Source: Butyrivibrio sp.
Lineage (GTDB): Bacteria > Bacillota > Clostridia > Lachnospirales > Lachnospiraceae
Length of the DNA stretch: 35,608 nucleotides
Direction of reading: 5' to 3'
NCBI GenBank assembly: GCA_015056585.1
Contig: SVFZ01000014.1
Coordinates: 1 to 35,608 of the forward strand
The position numbers were made by a program, and so were the translations under genes. Every line of letters starts with the position of its first letter. Position 1 is the stretch's first letter. The notes below the pieces were generated by a model, which saw nothing but the letters and a program-made list of their open reading frames with translations, had not been told where the DNA came from and searched no databases. Shown here piece by piece: positions 24,744 through 33,009 of this stretch.

Positions 24744-25772
24744 ATGGCAGAGATTACTATTAAAGAAATTGCGAAAAGATGCGGCGTCGGAGTCAGTACA
24801 GTTTCAAGAGCGATAAACGATCACTCGGACATAAATCCCGAGACCAAGAAACGTATAATGGAGGTTATCCGGGAGACCGGGTATATCCCCAACAACAGTG
24901 CAAGAAACCTTAAGAGAATAGATGCAAAGTGCATCGGGGTACTTGTAAGAGGTATTACCAATCCGTTCTTTGCTCCCATGATAGAGCGTATCGAGCAGGA
25001 GACAGAAAAGAAGGGTTATGCGCTGGTGCTGAGGCACGTCGAAGCTTATGAGAACGAAGTTGACGTAGCACTTGAACTGGAAAAAGAAAAGAGACTCCGC
25101 GGAATCATATTCCTTGGCGGAAGTTCCAAGCATCCCGCAGACAAGATGAGGCAGCTCAATGTGCCTGTAATCTTTGCAACAATAGGCTCTGATATTTCAG
25201 ATGATTTCAGCAAGAACTCTTATTCAACGGTTTCGGTGGATGACGCCCTCGAGAGCCGCAAGATGGTTGAGTACCTGATTGGCCTTGGCCATAAAAAAAT
25301 AGCTATTCTTACAGAGGGAAATGAAGAACCTTCAGTAGTAAAGCTTCGTCTTGAGGGATATCTTGATGCGCTGAAGATCCACAACATTCCTGTGGACAAG
25401 AATCTTATCAAATATGTTGATAAGCGGATCTATACGATGAAGAACGGCTATGAGACCACAAAAGAGCTGATTAAATCCGGTGCGGAATTCACAGCGCTCT
25501 ACTGTATTTCCGATGTACTCGCAATCGGTGCTCTCAGAGCTTTTGCGGATGCCGGAATCCGTGTACCGGAGGATGTGAGCGTGGCAGGGTTCGACGGACA
25601 GGAACTGTCGGAGTTCTGCGTTCCGCGTCTTACTACAATAAAGCAGCCGCTTTACGACATCTCCGAAGAGACCATGCGCCTCCTCTTCGACCTCATCGAA
25701 GAAAAGCGCTCCCACAAGCACCTCATTTTCCCCGGCCAGCTCATCGAGGCCGAATCAACCTGCAAAAGATGA
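24744..25772 (+). CDS. LacI-family regulator coupled to malQ
   Basis: This 342-residue protein has the LacI helix-turn-helix ITIKEIAKRCGVGVSTVSRA, the hinge YIPNNSARNLKRIDAKCIGV and the effector domain, ending in VPEDVSVAGFDGQELSEFCV. It is probably the MalR-like repressor of malQ, since the genes are two bases apart and palindromic boxes lie at 23105-23141; the effector, maltose or a phosphosugar, is unknown. The start ATG at 24744 uses a GGAAGA site inside the malQ end. Codon use changes near the C-terminus: from about 25560, C-ending codons such as CTC, ATC and CGC dominate and GC content rises, unlike the rest of the gene. Confidence 0.93.
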   Translation: MAEITIKEIAKRCGVGVSTVSRAINDHSDINPETKKRIMEVIRETGYIPNNSARNLKRIDAKCIGVLVRGITNPFFAPMIERIEQETEKKGYALVLRHVEAYENEVDVALELEKEKRLRGIIFLGGSSKHPADKMRQLNVPVIFATIGSDISDDFSKNSYSTVSVDDALESRKMVEYLIGLGHKKIAILTEGNEEPSVVKLRLEGYLDALKIHNIPVDKNLIKYVDKRIYTMKNGYETTKELIKSGAEFTALYCISDVLAIGALRAFADAGIRVPEDVSVAGFDGQELSEFCVPRLTTIKQPLYDISEETMRLLFDLIEEKRSHKHLIFPGQLIEAESTCKR

Positions 25773-25802
25773 GGGGGACGCTTAGGTGTCTATGATGCAA
25801 TA

Positions 25803-25953
25803 AAAAATATCTGCTCACTGTTCGTTCGCAGTGAAACAATAAGACAATAAAAAACAGAAGTCCTCATTTCATGTTATTCAGAGAAATCGGACTTCTGTTT
25901 TTTGTTGTCTAACTGTTTCAACTGCTTCTCACAATGATTCGCATCTATTTTTG
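25803..25953 (+). repeat. Dispersed intergenic repeat, copy B
   Basis: This is the second copy of the element at 20664-20815, in the same orientation and again between convergent genes (lacI and the DJ-1 gene). It includes the terminator stem and conserved flanks on both sides. The remainder of the spacer up to 26042 shows no recognisable feature. Confidence 0.8.
25849..25903. terminator. Bidirectional terminator within repeat copy B
   Basis: A perfect 15-base stem, AAAAAACAGAAGTCC (25849-25863) with 25889-25903, has a 25-base loop. It ends in TTTTTTG on the plus strand and in a T-run on the minus strand. It ends malQ-lacI and the DJ-1 gene. Confidence 0.87.
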
Positions 25954-26042
25954 TATTGCATAATAGCCATCTTGAGCGTCTTTCATCCTATACTGCATGA
26001 TAGAAATGGCATAGATATGAGCCGGGCCGGAACCCTTTGCCA

Positions 26043-26594
26043 TCAGGCTCTGTACACGATCTTGGAGGCCATGGAGGTGGCGGCGTCGCTTCCCTGGTAG
26101 TGCTCGATGATGGCAAGGCCGAAGTCGATGGCGGTACCCATGCCGCGGCTGGTGATAAAGTGGCCGTCCTTGGTGACGGAAGATGTCTGGACATCGGCAC
26201 CTAAAAGGTCTTCTTCGCGTCCCGGGAAGCAGCAGGCTTTTTTGCCTTTAAGAATTCCAAGTTTGCCGAAAACAGTAGGTGCTGCGCAGATGGCGCAAAG
26301 CATTTTGTCTTTTTCATCAAATTCTTTTATCTTGTCTGTAAGAGCCTTGCAGTCTGCAAGGTTAGTGGTCCCCGGCATTCCTCCCGGGAGTATCAGCATA
26401 TCAAGACTGTCAAAATCGGTTTCTTCCAGTAAAGAATCGGCTTCAACAGTGATGTTGTGAGAGCCTGTTACATTTTTTCTCCCCATTATTGAAACTGTGC
26501 TGATTTCGATATTGGCGCGGCGCAGAAGGTCTACGACTGTAAGTGCCTCAATTTCTTCGAATCCATCTGCTAAAAAAATAGCTGTCTTTGGCAT
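26043..26594 (-). CDS. DJ-1/PfpI family protein (YajL/ThiJ-like)
   Basis: This 183-residue protein belongs to the DJ-1 superfamily. The start is TAIFLADGFEEIEALTVVDL, with the conserved acidic residue at Glu16. LILPGGMPGTTNL comes next, then the nucleophile elbow LCAICAAPTVFGK with Cys103, and SRGMGTAIDFGLAIIE. Relatives have been linked to protein or glyoxal deglycation, chaperone or glyoxalase activities; the activity here is unknown. There is no signal peptide. The ATG at 26594 has AAGGAGG. The part of the gene at 26043-26230, encoding the C-terminal third, is visibly more GC-rich than the rest. Confidence 0.93.
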   Translation of the reverse strand: MPKTAIFLADGFEEIEALTVVDLLRRANIEISTVSIMGRKNVTGSHNITVEADSLLEETDFDSLDMLILPGGMPGTTNLADCKALTDKIKEFDEKDKMLCAICAAPTVFGKLGILKGKKACCFPGREEDLLGADVQTSSVTKDGHFITSRGMGTAIDFGLAIIEHYQGSDAATSMASKIVYRA

Positions 26595-26629
26595 AATTTC
26601 CTCCTTGATTTACATCCCGGAACCAGATG

Positions 26630-26657
26630 TTCAAGAATGTTCGATATATAGTATAAT
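26630..26657 (+). promoter_or_regulatory. Candidate promoter of the CYTH gene
   Basis: A perfect TATAAT (26652-26657) lies 16 bases after a weak TTCAAG (26630-26635). The start near 26664 gives a leader of about 75 bases. Confidence 0.45.
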
Positions 26658-26739
26658 AATGGCGTTGGATTGCTTTTTGAAAAAACACTTTCGCAGTCCT
26701 TACAGAGCATATTTTATCATATTTATTCGTGAGGTATAT

Positions 26740-27270
26740 ATGGGAATAGAGATAGAAAAAAAGTTTTTGACAAAGGAAATTCCCTTTGATCTGAGTTCTT
26801 TTCCCTGCCATGAGATAGAGCAGGGATATTTGAATGTGCATCCTGCCGTGAGAATCCGCAAGGAGGATGATGATTACTACATGACCTACAAGGCCGTCAA
26901 AGAGAATTACGATGGCATCGGCAAAACTGAGTACAACATGGAGCTGGACAGACAGTCCTATGAGCACCTTAGAACCAAGGTAGATGGAAATATTATCACG
27001 AAAAAGAGATATATAATTCCTATAAATCAGGACGGGTTTGACAGTGATTATCTGGATAACAACCCCTCTTTAAAAAAAGCGATTGAAGATGGAAGCGTCA
27101 AGATAGAACTGGATGTTTTTGAGGGTGTGTTCAAGGGAAGGATTCTGGCGGAGATTGAGTTTCCCAGTGAAGATGCTGCAGCTCACTATAAAATGGCAGA
27201 CTGGTTTTTAGAAGATGTGACCGGTGATACCGGATACAGCAACTCACAGATGAGCAGAGAAAAAGTCTGA
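26740..27270 (+). CDS. CYTH-domain protein (triphosphate tunnel metalloenzyme)
   Basis: This 176-residue protein starts MGIEIEKKFLTKE. The ExExK signature (Glu4, Glu6, Lys8) defines CYTH/TTM enzymes, which fold as a beta-barrel tunnel and act on triphosphates with a divalent metal. Further charged strands follow the pattern: VRIRKEDDDYYMTYK, GKTEYNMELD, KKRYIIP, VKIELDVFEG and AEIEFPSEDAA. Members are triphosphatases for inorganic triphosphate, thiamine triphosphate or related compounds, or class IV adenylate cyclases; which one applies here is open. A longer frame reaches back to 26497, but it overlaps the divergent DJ-1 gene. The ATG at 26740 has GAGG five bases upstream and gives the family's N-terminus. 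Confidence 0.92.
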   Translation: MGIEIEKKFLTKEIPFDLSSFPCHEIEQGYLNVHPAVRIRKEDDDYYMTYKAVKENYDGIGKTEYNMELDRQSYEHLRTKVDGNIITKKRYIIPINQDGFDSDYLDNNPSLKKAIEDGSVKIELDVFEGVFKGRILAEIEFPSEDAAAHYKMADWFLEDVTGDTGYSNSQMSREKV

Positions 27271-27343
27271 AATCAGTCGGGAAGATTTTTGAAGCAGAGT
27301 CTGCTCCGGGAGTTGGCGTATATTCTAAAAATAGAATTTACGA

Positions 27344-28273
27344 TCAGCTTTTCGGGAGCTTAAGACTGTATAATAGCGGCGCAAAGCGGTAAGCGATGCT
27401 GTGAAGGTCCATCTTTTTCATGGGAATCGTTTTAAGAAGAGCCTGAAGTTTTCTTATTTGCGCGACAGATGATCTATCGCCGTGTCTGTACGCCAGAAGG
27501 CTGTTGTACATATTGTAATCGATGATATCAGCATAGCTATCGCGCACATAATCCATGCTCACATACTTTTTTATCCTGTCAAAGGCGGGAGCATAAATGA
27601 AAGTGCCGTCCTTAAAGAGCGCGCGCGATACTGTGGCAGAACCTGAATTTTGTATATAGTGATAGAGAGGAGCCTGGACATATGCAAACTTAAGGCTCTT
27701 TTGGGAAAAGAGCTTTGACTGGAACAGAAGATCTTCGCACATGGAAATGTCCTCATCAAGGGATAATTCCTTTAAATATTCGGTCCTGAAAAGCCTTGTA
27801 AACAGGAAACCTCTTATGTTTTCATCAGTAAACATGCCTTTTAGGATGTCTTTTGAATAGAGTACATCGATGTTTTTGGAATAATATGAAGTTATGGCAT
27901 TGTCCTTGTGGGTAAAATAGCCGCATATTGAGCCGCCAAAGGATTCATCGCTTATAGCTTTCACCATCAGCTCATACATATTTGGTTCAATATAGTCGTC
28001 GGAGTCAAGGAAACTTATGAAATTACCACAGGCAAGCTGTATTCCAAGATTTCTGGATGCAGAAACTCCGGAGTGTTCTTTTTTAACATGTTTTATAATG
28101 CTGTATCTGGAAGAGTACTCTTTTATGACTCGCTCTGAATTGTCGGTTGAACCATCGTCAATTAGCAGGATTTCGTAGGGCATATAAGTGGAAGAGAGGA
28201 TGCTGTCCAGCATTCTCCCTATACAATTTTCGCTATTGAAAAATGGAATAATAACAGATATACTCTTCATCAT
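27344..28273 (-). CDS. Glycosyltransferase family 2
   Basis: This 309-residue protein has a GT-A fold of GT2 at its N-terminus: SVIIPFFNSENCIGRMLDSI, the nucleotide-sugar motif LLIDDGSTDNS (about 36-46), SGVSASRNLGIQLA, and the metal-binding FLDSDDYIEPNMYEL (about 88-102). The C-terminal part is variable, as usual for enzymes adding sugars to surface glycans. Donor and acceptor are unknown. It diverges from the plus-strand glycosyltransferase genes with only 47 bases between start codons. No ribosome site precedes the ATG at 28273; instead a promoter ends six bases before it, suggesting a leaderless mRNA. The start is Met-Met, so translation at 28270 is also possible. Confidence 0.93.
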   Translation of the reverse strand: MMKSISVIIPFFNSENCIGRMLDSILSSTYMPYEILLIDDGSTDNSERVIKEYSSRYSIIKHVKKEHSGVSASRNLGIQLACGNFISFLDSDDYIEPNMYELMVKAISDESFGGSICGYFTHKDNAITSYYSKNIDVLYSKDILKGMFTDENIRGFLFTRLFRTEYLKELSLDEDISMCEDLLFQSKLFSQKSLKFAYVQAPLYHYIQNSGSATVSRALFKDGTFIYAPAFDRIKKYVSMDYVRDSYADIIDYNMYNSLLAYRHGDRSSVAQIRKLQALLKTIPMKKMDLHSIAYRFAPLLYSLKLPKS

Positions 28274-28279
28274 GTCTTA

Positions 28280-28308
28280 ATTATAGTTGTTAAAAGAAGC
28301 GATAGCAA
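28280..28308 (-). promoter_or_regulatory. Promoter of the GT2 gene, apparently leaderless
   Basis: On the minus strand TTGCTA (28308-28303) and a perfect TATAAT (28285-28280) are 17 bases apart. The six bases 28279-28274 separate the -10 from the ATG, so the first base of the codon falls on the expected transcription start. Confidence 0.6.
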
Positions 28309-28320
28309 TAAAGGAGATCT

Positions 28321-29061
28321 ATGGGAGAGAAGTTTATCCCCAGGAAAATTCATTATTTTTGGTTTGGCGGAGGCGTCAAAAGTTCCAAGGTAAAAAAGTG
28401 CATAGAAAGCTGGAAGAAGTTTTGTCCTGATTATGAGATCATTGAATGGAACGAAAGTAATTATGATTACAAAAAGCACCCATTCATGATAAAAGCTTAC
28501 GAAGATAAGAAGTGGGCTTTTGTGTCAGACTACGCAAGGCTTGACGTACTCTATGAATATGGAGGCATTTATCTGGATACCGATGTGGAGATCATAAAGA
28601 ATATAGATGACCTTCTTGAGAATCACGCGTACATCGGATTTGAGAGAAAAGATCTTTTGGGTGACGGACAGGGCTTTGGAGGCGAGAAGGGCTTTCCTTT
28701 ATTTAAAGAGATGATGGCTGTCTATGACGGACTGGATGAATACATTGAAAGTCCAAAGCTCAGAACCGAGGTTTGCGTATCTCATGGGCTTAAGCTAGAC
28801 GGCAGCAGGCAGACAATTGATGGAATGGAGATTTATCCTGTAGATGTTTTTTGCCCCAAGAATTTCAAGACAGGAATCGTACAGGTCACGACAAACACCA
28901 AATCCATTCATCATTTTGATGCAAGCTGGCATCCAAAGAGCAGCAGGAAATACATGCACCTCATGAGATTTTTAAACCTGCTTCTCGGTGAAAAAAACGG
29001 CGATGTGGCTTTTAGTAAAGTCATAGATTTCAAGGATCGTATTATGGGTAGAAAAGAATGA
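28321..29061 (+). CDS. GT32-like glycosyltransferase (DXD motif)
   Basis: This 246-residue protein starts IPRKIHYFWFGGGVKSSKVK after the first residues. The pattern is that of the OCH1/capsular GT32 family: WAFVSDYARLDVLYEYGGIY followed by LDTDVEII, in which the DTD is the metal- and nucleotide-sugar-binding DXD (about residues 87-89). Members transfer hexoses to polysaccharides or lipids; the substrate here is unknown. There is no membrane span. AAGGAG lies four bases before the ATG. It overlaps the next gene by four bases (ATGA), so both are translated as a coupled pair. No clear promoter lies in the 47-base divergent gap, so one may lie within the minus-strand gene. Confidence 0.9.
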   Translation: MGEKFIPRKIHYFWFGGGVKSSKVKKCIESWKKFCPDYEIIEWNESNYDYKKHPFMIKAYEDKKWAFVSDYARLDVLYEYGGIYLDTDVEIIKNIDDLLENHAYIGFERKDLLGDGQGFGGEKGFPLFKEMMAVYDGLDEYIESPKLRTEVCVSHGLKLDGSRQTIDGMEIYPVDVFCPKNFKTGIVQVTTNTKSIHHFDASWHPKSSRKYMHLMRFLNLLLGEKNGDVAFSKVIDFKDRIMGRKE

Positions 29062-30002
29062 GCTTGGAACTGGTTTCAATAATAATACCGGTCTACAATG
29101 TTGAAGCTTATCTAAAAGAGTGTGCAGCCTCAATAATGAATCAGACCTACACGGATTTTGAGGCAATCCTGGTGGATGATGGCTCTACAGATTCAAGCGG
29201 CGATATTTGTGACTCGTTAAAAGATCTGGATGACAGATTTAAGGTCATACATCAGAAAAACAGAGGGCTATCCGGTGCCAGAAATACAGGCCTTGCACAG
29301 GCAAGGGGAGAATATATATGTTTTGTTGACTCTGATGATATGGTAAGCCCGGGTTATGTAGCGGAGATGATGGACGCGATAAAGGCGGAAAATGCTGACC
29401 TTGCCATATGTGATGTGGAATCTGCAAAGCTCTGCGAGCCTTCATTGGATATTAAGGACAGATGCACGTTAAAAGCTTCTGAGTGCAGGGACTGGCTTAA
29501 GGATACCAGGTCAAGAGAATATGTCCTTATGGTTGTTGCCTGGAATAAGTTGTATTCAAGGGCTCTTCTTGAGGGCTTTGCTTATGATGAAGGCAAGTGG
29601 CATGAGGATGAGTTTGCGATAAATAAGATAATCTTTAAATTTGAAAAAGCGGTGTTTGTTCCCAAAAAGCTTTACAAATATCGCGATAACTCTGAAGGGA
29701 TAACCGGGGAAAGCAATAAATATAACAAAAAACATCTTGATGTTTTCGATGCCTATATGGAGCGGATTGGTATTTCAGTACAGAACCGGGATTTAACCCT
29801 TGCCAATGTGACTTTGGTAAACGCTTTATACAAATTGACGGAATTATATTTTAAAAATTCTACAATGTCGACAGCGTATCAAAAAAAGTTTCGCGAAATT
29901 TTCTACACATACAGACGATATCTGGATGTAAAGCAATCCTTGAAATATCGGCTCTTTTTGAAGTTTCCGCGTATTTATGGTAGAATTATTGGGTTGGATT
30001 AA
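29058..30002 (+). CDS. Glycosyltransferase family 2
   Basis: This 314-residue protein is a standard GT2 enzyme. Visible motifs are VSIIIPVYNVEAYLKECAAS, ILVDDGSTDSSGDICD (about 37-52), NRGLSGARNTGLAQARGEYI and CFVDSDDMVSPGYVAEM (about 91-107). Downstream, WHEDEFAINKIIF is the ED motif common in this branch. The acceptor is unknown, and the context suggests a cell-surface polysaccharide. It overlaps the GT32-like gene by four bases. No hairpin follows the stop; a 230-base AT-rich stretch leads to the next gene. Confidence 0.93.
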   Translation: MSLELVSIIIPVYNVEAYLKECAASIMNQTYTDFEAILVDDGSTDSSGDICDSLKDLDDRFKVIHQKNRGLSGARNTGLAQARGEYICFVDSDDMVSPGYVAEMMDAIKAENADLAICDVESAKLCEPSLDIKDRCTLKASECRDWLKDTRSREYVLMVVAWNKLYSRALLEGFAYDEGKWHEDEFAINKIIFKFEKAVFVPKKLYKYRDNSEGITGESNKYNKKHLDVFDAYMERIGISVQNRDLTLANVTLVNALYKLTELYFKNSTMSTAYQKKFREIFYTYRRYLDVKQSLKYRLFLKFPRIYGRIIGLD

Positions 30003-30232
30003 GTTAATTTTTTTGTAATAAAATTTTCAAATCGGAAAAAAGTTTGTTATTTTATATTGCTTTTTATTATCTAATTGAATATACTTATCCTTGCAAAAAA
30101 AATTCACAATTTGTTTATAAAAATTTTATAAAATTGTTTTTTGCATAGTTCGATGTGGGGGAGAACGTCGGTAACATGCTGATTATTGGGGGAATATTCA
30201 GCGCAATTTTTTACGAATGGAGTTTATGTTTT

Positions 30233-31627
30233 ATGAATCGTTCGAATACTTCTGCATCATTTGATATTGTGCACGTAATACTTGATATTATCTTTTTAGC
30301 GATAGCTTTTCTGCTGTCGGTCCTATTCTTTGGAAGTGGTGTCGATGCCAACGAGTGGAGAGCGATTACATCCATATATATCGTAGGTTGTGTTATTTTC
30401 CTTATGAATAACAGAACATCGCAGATCTATAACAATACCCTGTTCTTTTATGTTGACAGAATTATAAGAAGAGAGACTTTGTCTTTTTTTATTGCTGTTG
30501 TATGCGGTGAGATCATATATTTTAACTGCATCAACGACAGAAATTTCGGGTCAACTTTTTTCTGGGCACTTCTTGCTATTACTTATGTACTGATACTTCT
30601 GGAAATACTTATTTTCCAGAGACTTATCGACATTATCATAAAGAGAAAGCATGTTCCGAGATGCGTCTATGTAGGCAGCAAGGACTCATACAACAAGTTC
30701 CGTTACTTCCTGAACAAGACTCCTCTTATTGTAAACGAGATCGGTTATGTGAGCTATGATGACGACGATTCCATTGAATATATCGGGAAGCTCTCCGATC
30801 TGGAGGAGATTATCAGGAAGTATAATATCGATCAGGTATATATCATGCAGAAGCGTGATATGGATATCACATATATTCAGAAGTACATCGATCTGTGCAT
30901 AGAGATGGGTGTTACCTGCCGTGTAATTGTTGATATTTTCAGAAGAAGAAGATGTTACACCTACAACAGTAGTGTCGGAACTTACCCTGTACTTACATAT
31001 CATACAGTTACACTTAACAACTGGGAAAAAGTTCTTAAGAGAGTATTTGACATATGCTTTTCATTGTTCGCAATTGTACTTACCTCTCCGATAATGATCA
31101 TTACAGCTATTGCGATCAAGCTTGATTCCAAGGGCCCTGCTATCTTTAAGCAGGTTAGAGTGGGTAAGAACGGACGTCACTTCAAGATCTGGAAGTTCAG
31201 AAGTATGGTTCAGGATGCGGAAGAGCGCAAAAATGAGCTTCTTGAACTCAATGAAGTAAAAGACGGAATGATGTTCAAGATGCAGGATGATCCTCGAATC
31301 ACAAAGGTTGGTAAGTTTATCAGAAAGACCAGTATTGATGAGCTCCCTCAGTTCTTTAATGTTCTCTTTGGATCAATGAGTGTTGTCGGTACAAGACCGC
31401 CGACAATTGATGAGGTGGAGAAGTATTCTACACACCAGTGGAGAAGAATCAGTATAAAGCCGGGTATCACAGGCATGTGGCAGGCTAATGGCCGAAGCAG
31501 TATTAAAGATTTCAATGAGGTTGTGGAACTAGATGTAGAGTATATTGATAACTGGAGTCCGCTTCTTGATATTCAGATTATCTTTAAGACTGTTGCTGAA
31601 GTATTTATGAGTAAGAATTCCTACTGA
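30233..31627 (+). CDS. Polyprenyl-phosphate sugar-1-phosphate transferase (WcaJ/CpsE type)
   Basis: This protein has 464 residues from this start. Several membrane spans fill the N-terminal part, followed by a Rossmann-like CoA-binding-type region and the bacterial sugar transferase domain at the C-terminus. The latter shows KRVFDICFSLFAIVLTSPIM, GPAIFKQVRVGKNGRHFKIW, KFRSMVQDAEERKNEL, TSIDELPQFFNVLFGSMSVV with the catalytic Asp-Glu, and GITGMWQANGRS. It loads the first sugar phosphate onto undecaprenyl phosphate at the membrane, starting assembly of an exopolysaccharide repeat. The frame is open upstream to a GTG at 30155 and an ATG at 30176 after GGGGGAG. The ATG at 30233, ten bases after GGAG, matches where relatives begin, so the start is uncertain by 19 to 26 residues. 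Confidence 0.92.
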   Translation: MNRSNTSASFDIVHVILDIIFLAIAFLLSVLFFGSGVDANEWRAITSIYIVGCVIFLMNNRTSQIYNNTLFFYVDRIIRRETLSFFIAVVCGEIIYFNCINDRNFGSTFFWALLAITYVLILLEILIFQRLIDIIIKRKHVPRCVYVGSKDSYNKFRYFLNKTPLIVNEIGYVSYDDDDSIEYIGKLSDLEEIIRKYNIDQVYIMQKRDMDITYIQKYIDLCIEMGVTCRVIVDIFRRRRCYTYNSSVGTYPVLTYHTVTLNNWEKVLKRVFDICFSLFAIVLTSPIMIITAIAIKLDSKGPAIFKQVRVGKNGRHFKIWKFRSMVQDAEERKNELLELNEVKDGMMFKMQDDPRITKVGKFIRKTSIDELPQFFNVLFGSMSVVGTRPPTIDEVEKYSTHQWRRISIKPGITGMWQANGRSSIKDFNEVVELDVEYIDNWSPLLDIQIIFKTVAEVFMSKNSY

Positions 31628-31646
31628 TCGGAGATTGGTTGATTAT

Positions 31647-32798
31647 ATGAAAATAGCGATGATAGGGCATAAAAGAATCCCATCGAGAGAGGGTGGCGTT
31701 GAAATAGTTGTGGAAGAACTCTCAAGCCGTTTGGTAAAGATGGGACACACCGTTACAGTGTATAATCGTAAGGGCAAGAATGTAGCGGATAAAAATGCCG
31801 ATAAAGAGGCCCATAAGCTTAAAAGATATAAGGGAATCAAAATTGTAAACGTTCCGACACCTGATAAAAAGTCATTGAATGCGATTGTGTATTCATTTCT
31901 TGCAACGATTATAGCTGTCCTTAGCAACCATGATGTAATTCATTATCATGCTGAAGGACCATGTGCAATGCTTGTTATTCCGCATTTCTTCGGAATCAGG
32001 ACCGTTGCAACAATACATGGTCTTGACTGGCAGAGAGCCAAGTGGGGCGGATTTGCCACGAAGTTTCTTCTCTTTGGGGAGAAGATGGCAGCCAAATATG
32101 CGGATGAAGTTATTGTTCTTTCGCGTAATGTTCAGCAGTATTTCAAGGACAAGTACAACAGAGAAACGATTTATATCCCTAACGGCGTAAATAAGACTGA
32201 GTTTTTGCCTGCAGACAGAATCACAAGGAAGTTTGGAATTGAAAAGGATAAATACATCCTTTATCTTGGAAGACTTGTTCCCGAGAAGGGCATTACATAT
32301 CTTATCGATGCATTTTCTACTATTGATACGGATATGAAGCTTGTAATTGCCGGTGGCGGAAGCCATTCCGACGAGTTTGTTACACAGCTCAATGAGAAGA
32401 CCAAGAAGGACAAGAGAATTATAATGACAGGCTTCGTTCAGGGTAACACTCTTACAGAGCTTTTCAGCAACTGTTTCCTTTATGTTCTTCCCAGTGACAT
32501 TGAGGGTATGCCTATCAGTCTTCTTGAAGCCATGAGCTTTGGAAGAAGATGTCTTGCCAGCGATATTCCTGAAAATACCGAGGCCTGCAAGGAATTTGCC
32601 CAGTACTTCAAGAAGTCGGATGTTACAAGCCTTGCCAATAAGCTTCAGGAGATCATTTTAAATCCGGATATTTTCCATACTCAGGAAGAAATCATGGACT
32701 ACTGCTACAACAGATTTGACTGGAATAAAGTAACCGGCGCAAGTGCCAAACTTTATATCGATACAATTCTTAATGTGGAGAGAATTGATGATGTATGA
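31647..32798 (+). CDS. Glycosyltransferase family 4
   Basis: This 383-residue protein has the GT-B fold of GT4. It begins MKIAMIGHKRIPSREGGVEI, a start typical of rhamnosyl- or glucosyl-type EPS enzymes. It then has HYHAEGPCAMLVIPHFFGIR, VATIHGLDWQRAKWGGF, the donor-site strand ILYLGRLVPEKGITYLIDAF, and the C-terminal DIEGMPISLLEAMSFGRRC, which contains the EX7E-type region. The donor sugar is unknown. The ATG at 31647 lies 19 bases after the previous stop, with GGAGA 12 bases upstream. A TTG at 31635 directly abuts that site and is rejected. The gene ends the polysaccharide operon at a strong hairpin. Confidence 0.94.
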   Translation: MKIAMIGHKRIPSREGGVEIVVEELSSRLVKMGHTVTVYNRKGKNVADKNADKEAHKLKRYKGIKIVNVPTPDKKSLNAIVYSFLATIIAVLSNHDVIHYHAEGPCAMLVIPHFFGIRTVATIHGLDWQRAKWGGFATKFLLFGEKMAAKYADEVIVLSRNVQQYFKDKYNRETIYIPNGVNKTEFLPADRITRKFGIEKDKYILYLGRLVPEKGITYLIDAFSTIDTDMKLVIAGGGSHSDEFVTQLNEKTKKDKRIIMTGFVQGNTLTELFSNCFLYVLPSDIEGMPISLLEAMSFGRRCLASDIPENTEACKEFAQYFKKSDVTSLANKLQEIILNPDIFHTQEEIMDYCYNRFDWNKVTGASAKLYIDTILNVERIDDV

Positions 32799-32854
32799 TG
32801 ATTTAGAGCCAGATTCGGAAAAAATTTATTTTTTCCGAGTCTGGCTCTGAATCA
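32799..32854 (+). terminator. Long hairpin ending the polysaccharide operon
   Basis: The arms 32799-32826 and 32829-32854 are nearly fully complementary: TGATTTAGAGCCAGA on the left, TCTGGCTCTGAATCA on the right, then TCGG/CCGA and an A-run/T-run pairing. The T-run lies inside the stem, and TTTTCC follows the stem. It is the only stop signal between the GT4 gene and trigger factor. Confidence 0.7.
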
Positions 32855-32877
32855 TTTTCCTTATTACGAAAAAAGTA

Positions 32878-32906
32878 TGGAAATAGAAATCAAGTTATGA
32901 TATAAT
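32878..32906 (+). promoter_or_regulatory. Promoter of trigger factor
   Basis: TGGAAA (32878-32883), a 17-base spacer and a perfect TATAAT (32901-32906) with an extended -10 TGA. The start near 32913 gives a leader of about 97 bases with several small inverted repeats. Confidence 0.65.
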
Positions 32907-33009
32907 CTGAAAGCGATTGTGCCTAATTGGGCATAAATAGTACTGTTTGTTCGGCAGACAGTTCATATTTTATATAAAGATTTATATGTTTAGGAGGAAA
33001 CAAAGTAAC

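Noticed and set aside
30155..30232. Longer N-terminus of the sugar transferase (GTG 30155 or ATG 30176)
   Set aside because: The added residues use codons rare in the neighbours and precede the point where relatives begin. It is kept as an alternative start because a strong GGGGGAG lies there.
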